Source: Actinomycetales bacterium (GTDB lineage Bacteria > Actinomycetota > Actinomycetes > Actinomycetales > Dermabacteraceae). Taken from it: DNA of 15,315 bases. A program made the position numbers and the translations under genes. Each line of letters opens with the position of its first letter. Positions within the stretch are counted from its first letter, which is position 1. Location of the stretch: NCBI GenBank assembly GCA_012799425.1, contig JAAZLF010000216.1, forward strand, positions 1 to 15,315, given 5' to 3'. A model generated the notes under the pieces. The model had not been told where the DNA came from. It worked only from the letters and a program-made list of their open reading frames with translations, and made no database searches. This document shows, piece by piece, positions 15,173-15,315 of this stretch.

Positions 15173-15180
15173 CCCCTGTA
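15152..15180 (-). promoter_or_regulatory. Candidate mraZ promoter
   Basis: TAAAGT (15152-15157, minus strand) fits the actinobacterial TANNNT -10 pattern and lies within the MraZ box array. At 17 bp spacing the -35 position reads TACAGG (15175-15180), a poor match to TTGACA. The leader would be about 60 nt. The -10 is plausible and the -35 is weak. Confidence 0.45.
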
Positions 15181-15214
15181 CCCAGATTCCCCCCATTCCA
15201 CGTCACGACCTCCC

Positions 15215-15232
15215 GTCAGCGCAGGTCAGCGC
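15215..15232. repeat. Direct repeat GTCAGCGC, 10-bp period, upstream of mraZ
   Basis: GTCAGCGC occurs at 15215-15222 and again at 15225-15232, so both copies face the same side of the helix. They lie about 45 bp upstream of the MraZ boxes. A regulator site is possible but none can be named. Confidence 0.4.
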
Positions 15233-15259
15233 TGTGGAGCGGGGTGGGGGGAAATCGGC

Positions 15260-15315
15260 GTGCGGCATGTCCTGGAGCGCAGGCTCGAGCAGCGAGCTCG
15301 CGCGCACAGCGAGCA
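15260..15315 (+). CDS. Possible start of a divergent gene, truncated by the window edge
   Basis: From a GTG at 15260 the plus strand is open to the end of the window and encodes about 18 residues beginning MRHVLERRLEQ, a charged, helix-like composition. A G-rich stretch ending at 15251 could act as a weak ribosome binding site. An ATG at 15267 in another frame is also open. The segment is too short to recognise, and random high-GC sequence is often open this long, so this is tentative. Confidence 0.2.
   Translation, partial: MRHVLERRLEQRARAHSE

Noticed and set aside
1..15315. CRISPR arrays, insertion sequences, tRNA or rRNA genes, phage or defence genes
   Set aside because: None seen. The window is a continuous dcw cluster with no transposase-like frames, spaced repeats or RNA gene signatures.

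Overview
The window is a high-GC actinobacterial division and cell wall (dcw) cluster. Every gene I can support lies on the minus strand, so transcription runs from the high coordinates to the low ones. In that direction the order is mraZ, rsmH, ftsL-like, ftsI, murE, murF, mraY, murD, ftsW, murG, murC, ftsQ, and apparently the first codons of ftsZ at the left edge. This is the canonical actinobacterial order with no gene inserted or missing between mraZ and ftsZ. The very high GC content, the GTG starts, TGA as the only stop codon used, the short coiled-coil FtsL-like protein and the DNPR motif of MurE (meso-diaminopimelate type) suggest a Micrococcales-type actinomycete. A genus such as Brachybacterium is only a guess.

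Layout: 15089-15315 is the control region upstream of mraZ, with five TGG(G/A) boxes spaced exactly 10 bp apart that fit MraZ autoregulation. mraZ is followed by a 191-bp spacer with two inverted repeats, one of them long. From rsmH down to ftsQ the genes touch or nearly touch (ATGA, GTGA and TGATG overlaps, or gaps of 1-7 nt, with one gap of 35 nt before murC). This is a tightly coupled polycistronic operon. After ftsQ there is about 220 bp of non-coding DNA with a good candidate promoter, a palindrome and a hairpin, as expected for separate control of ftsZ.

Together the genes make lipid II and use it at the septum. MurC, MurD, MurE and MurF add the peptide stem to UDP-MurNAc. MraY moves the product to undecaprenyl phosphate and MurG adds GlcNAc. 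FtsW polymerises lipid II, FtsI crosslinks the glycan, and FtsL and FtsQ belong to the divisome scaffold that links this to FtsZ. RsmH methylates 16S rRNA and MraZ is the cluster's transcription factor.

The main anomaly is an in-frame TGA at codon 270 of murD (6153-6155). The reading frame and the MurD-like sequence continue on both sides without any indel. It is either a sequence error, a real nonsense mutation, or a functional split or readthrough gene. Otherwise the coding content is ordinary core metabolism, and I see no new defence, mobile or biosynthetic system.
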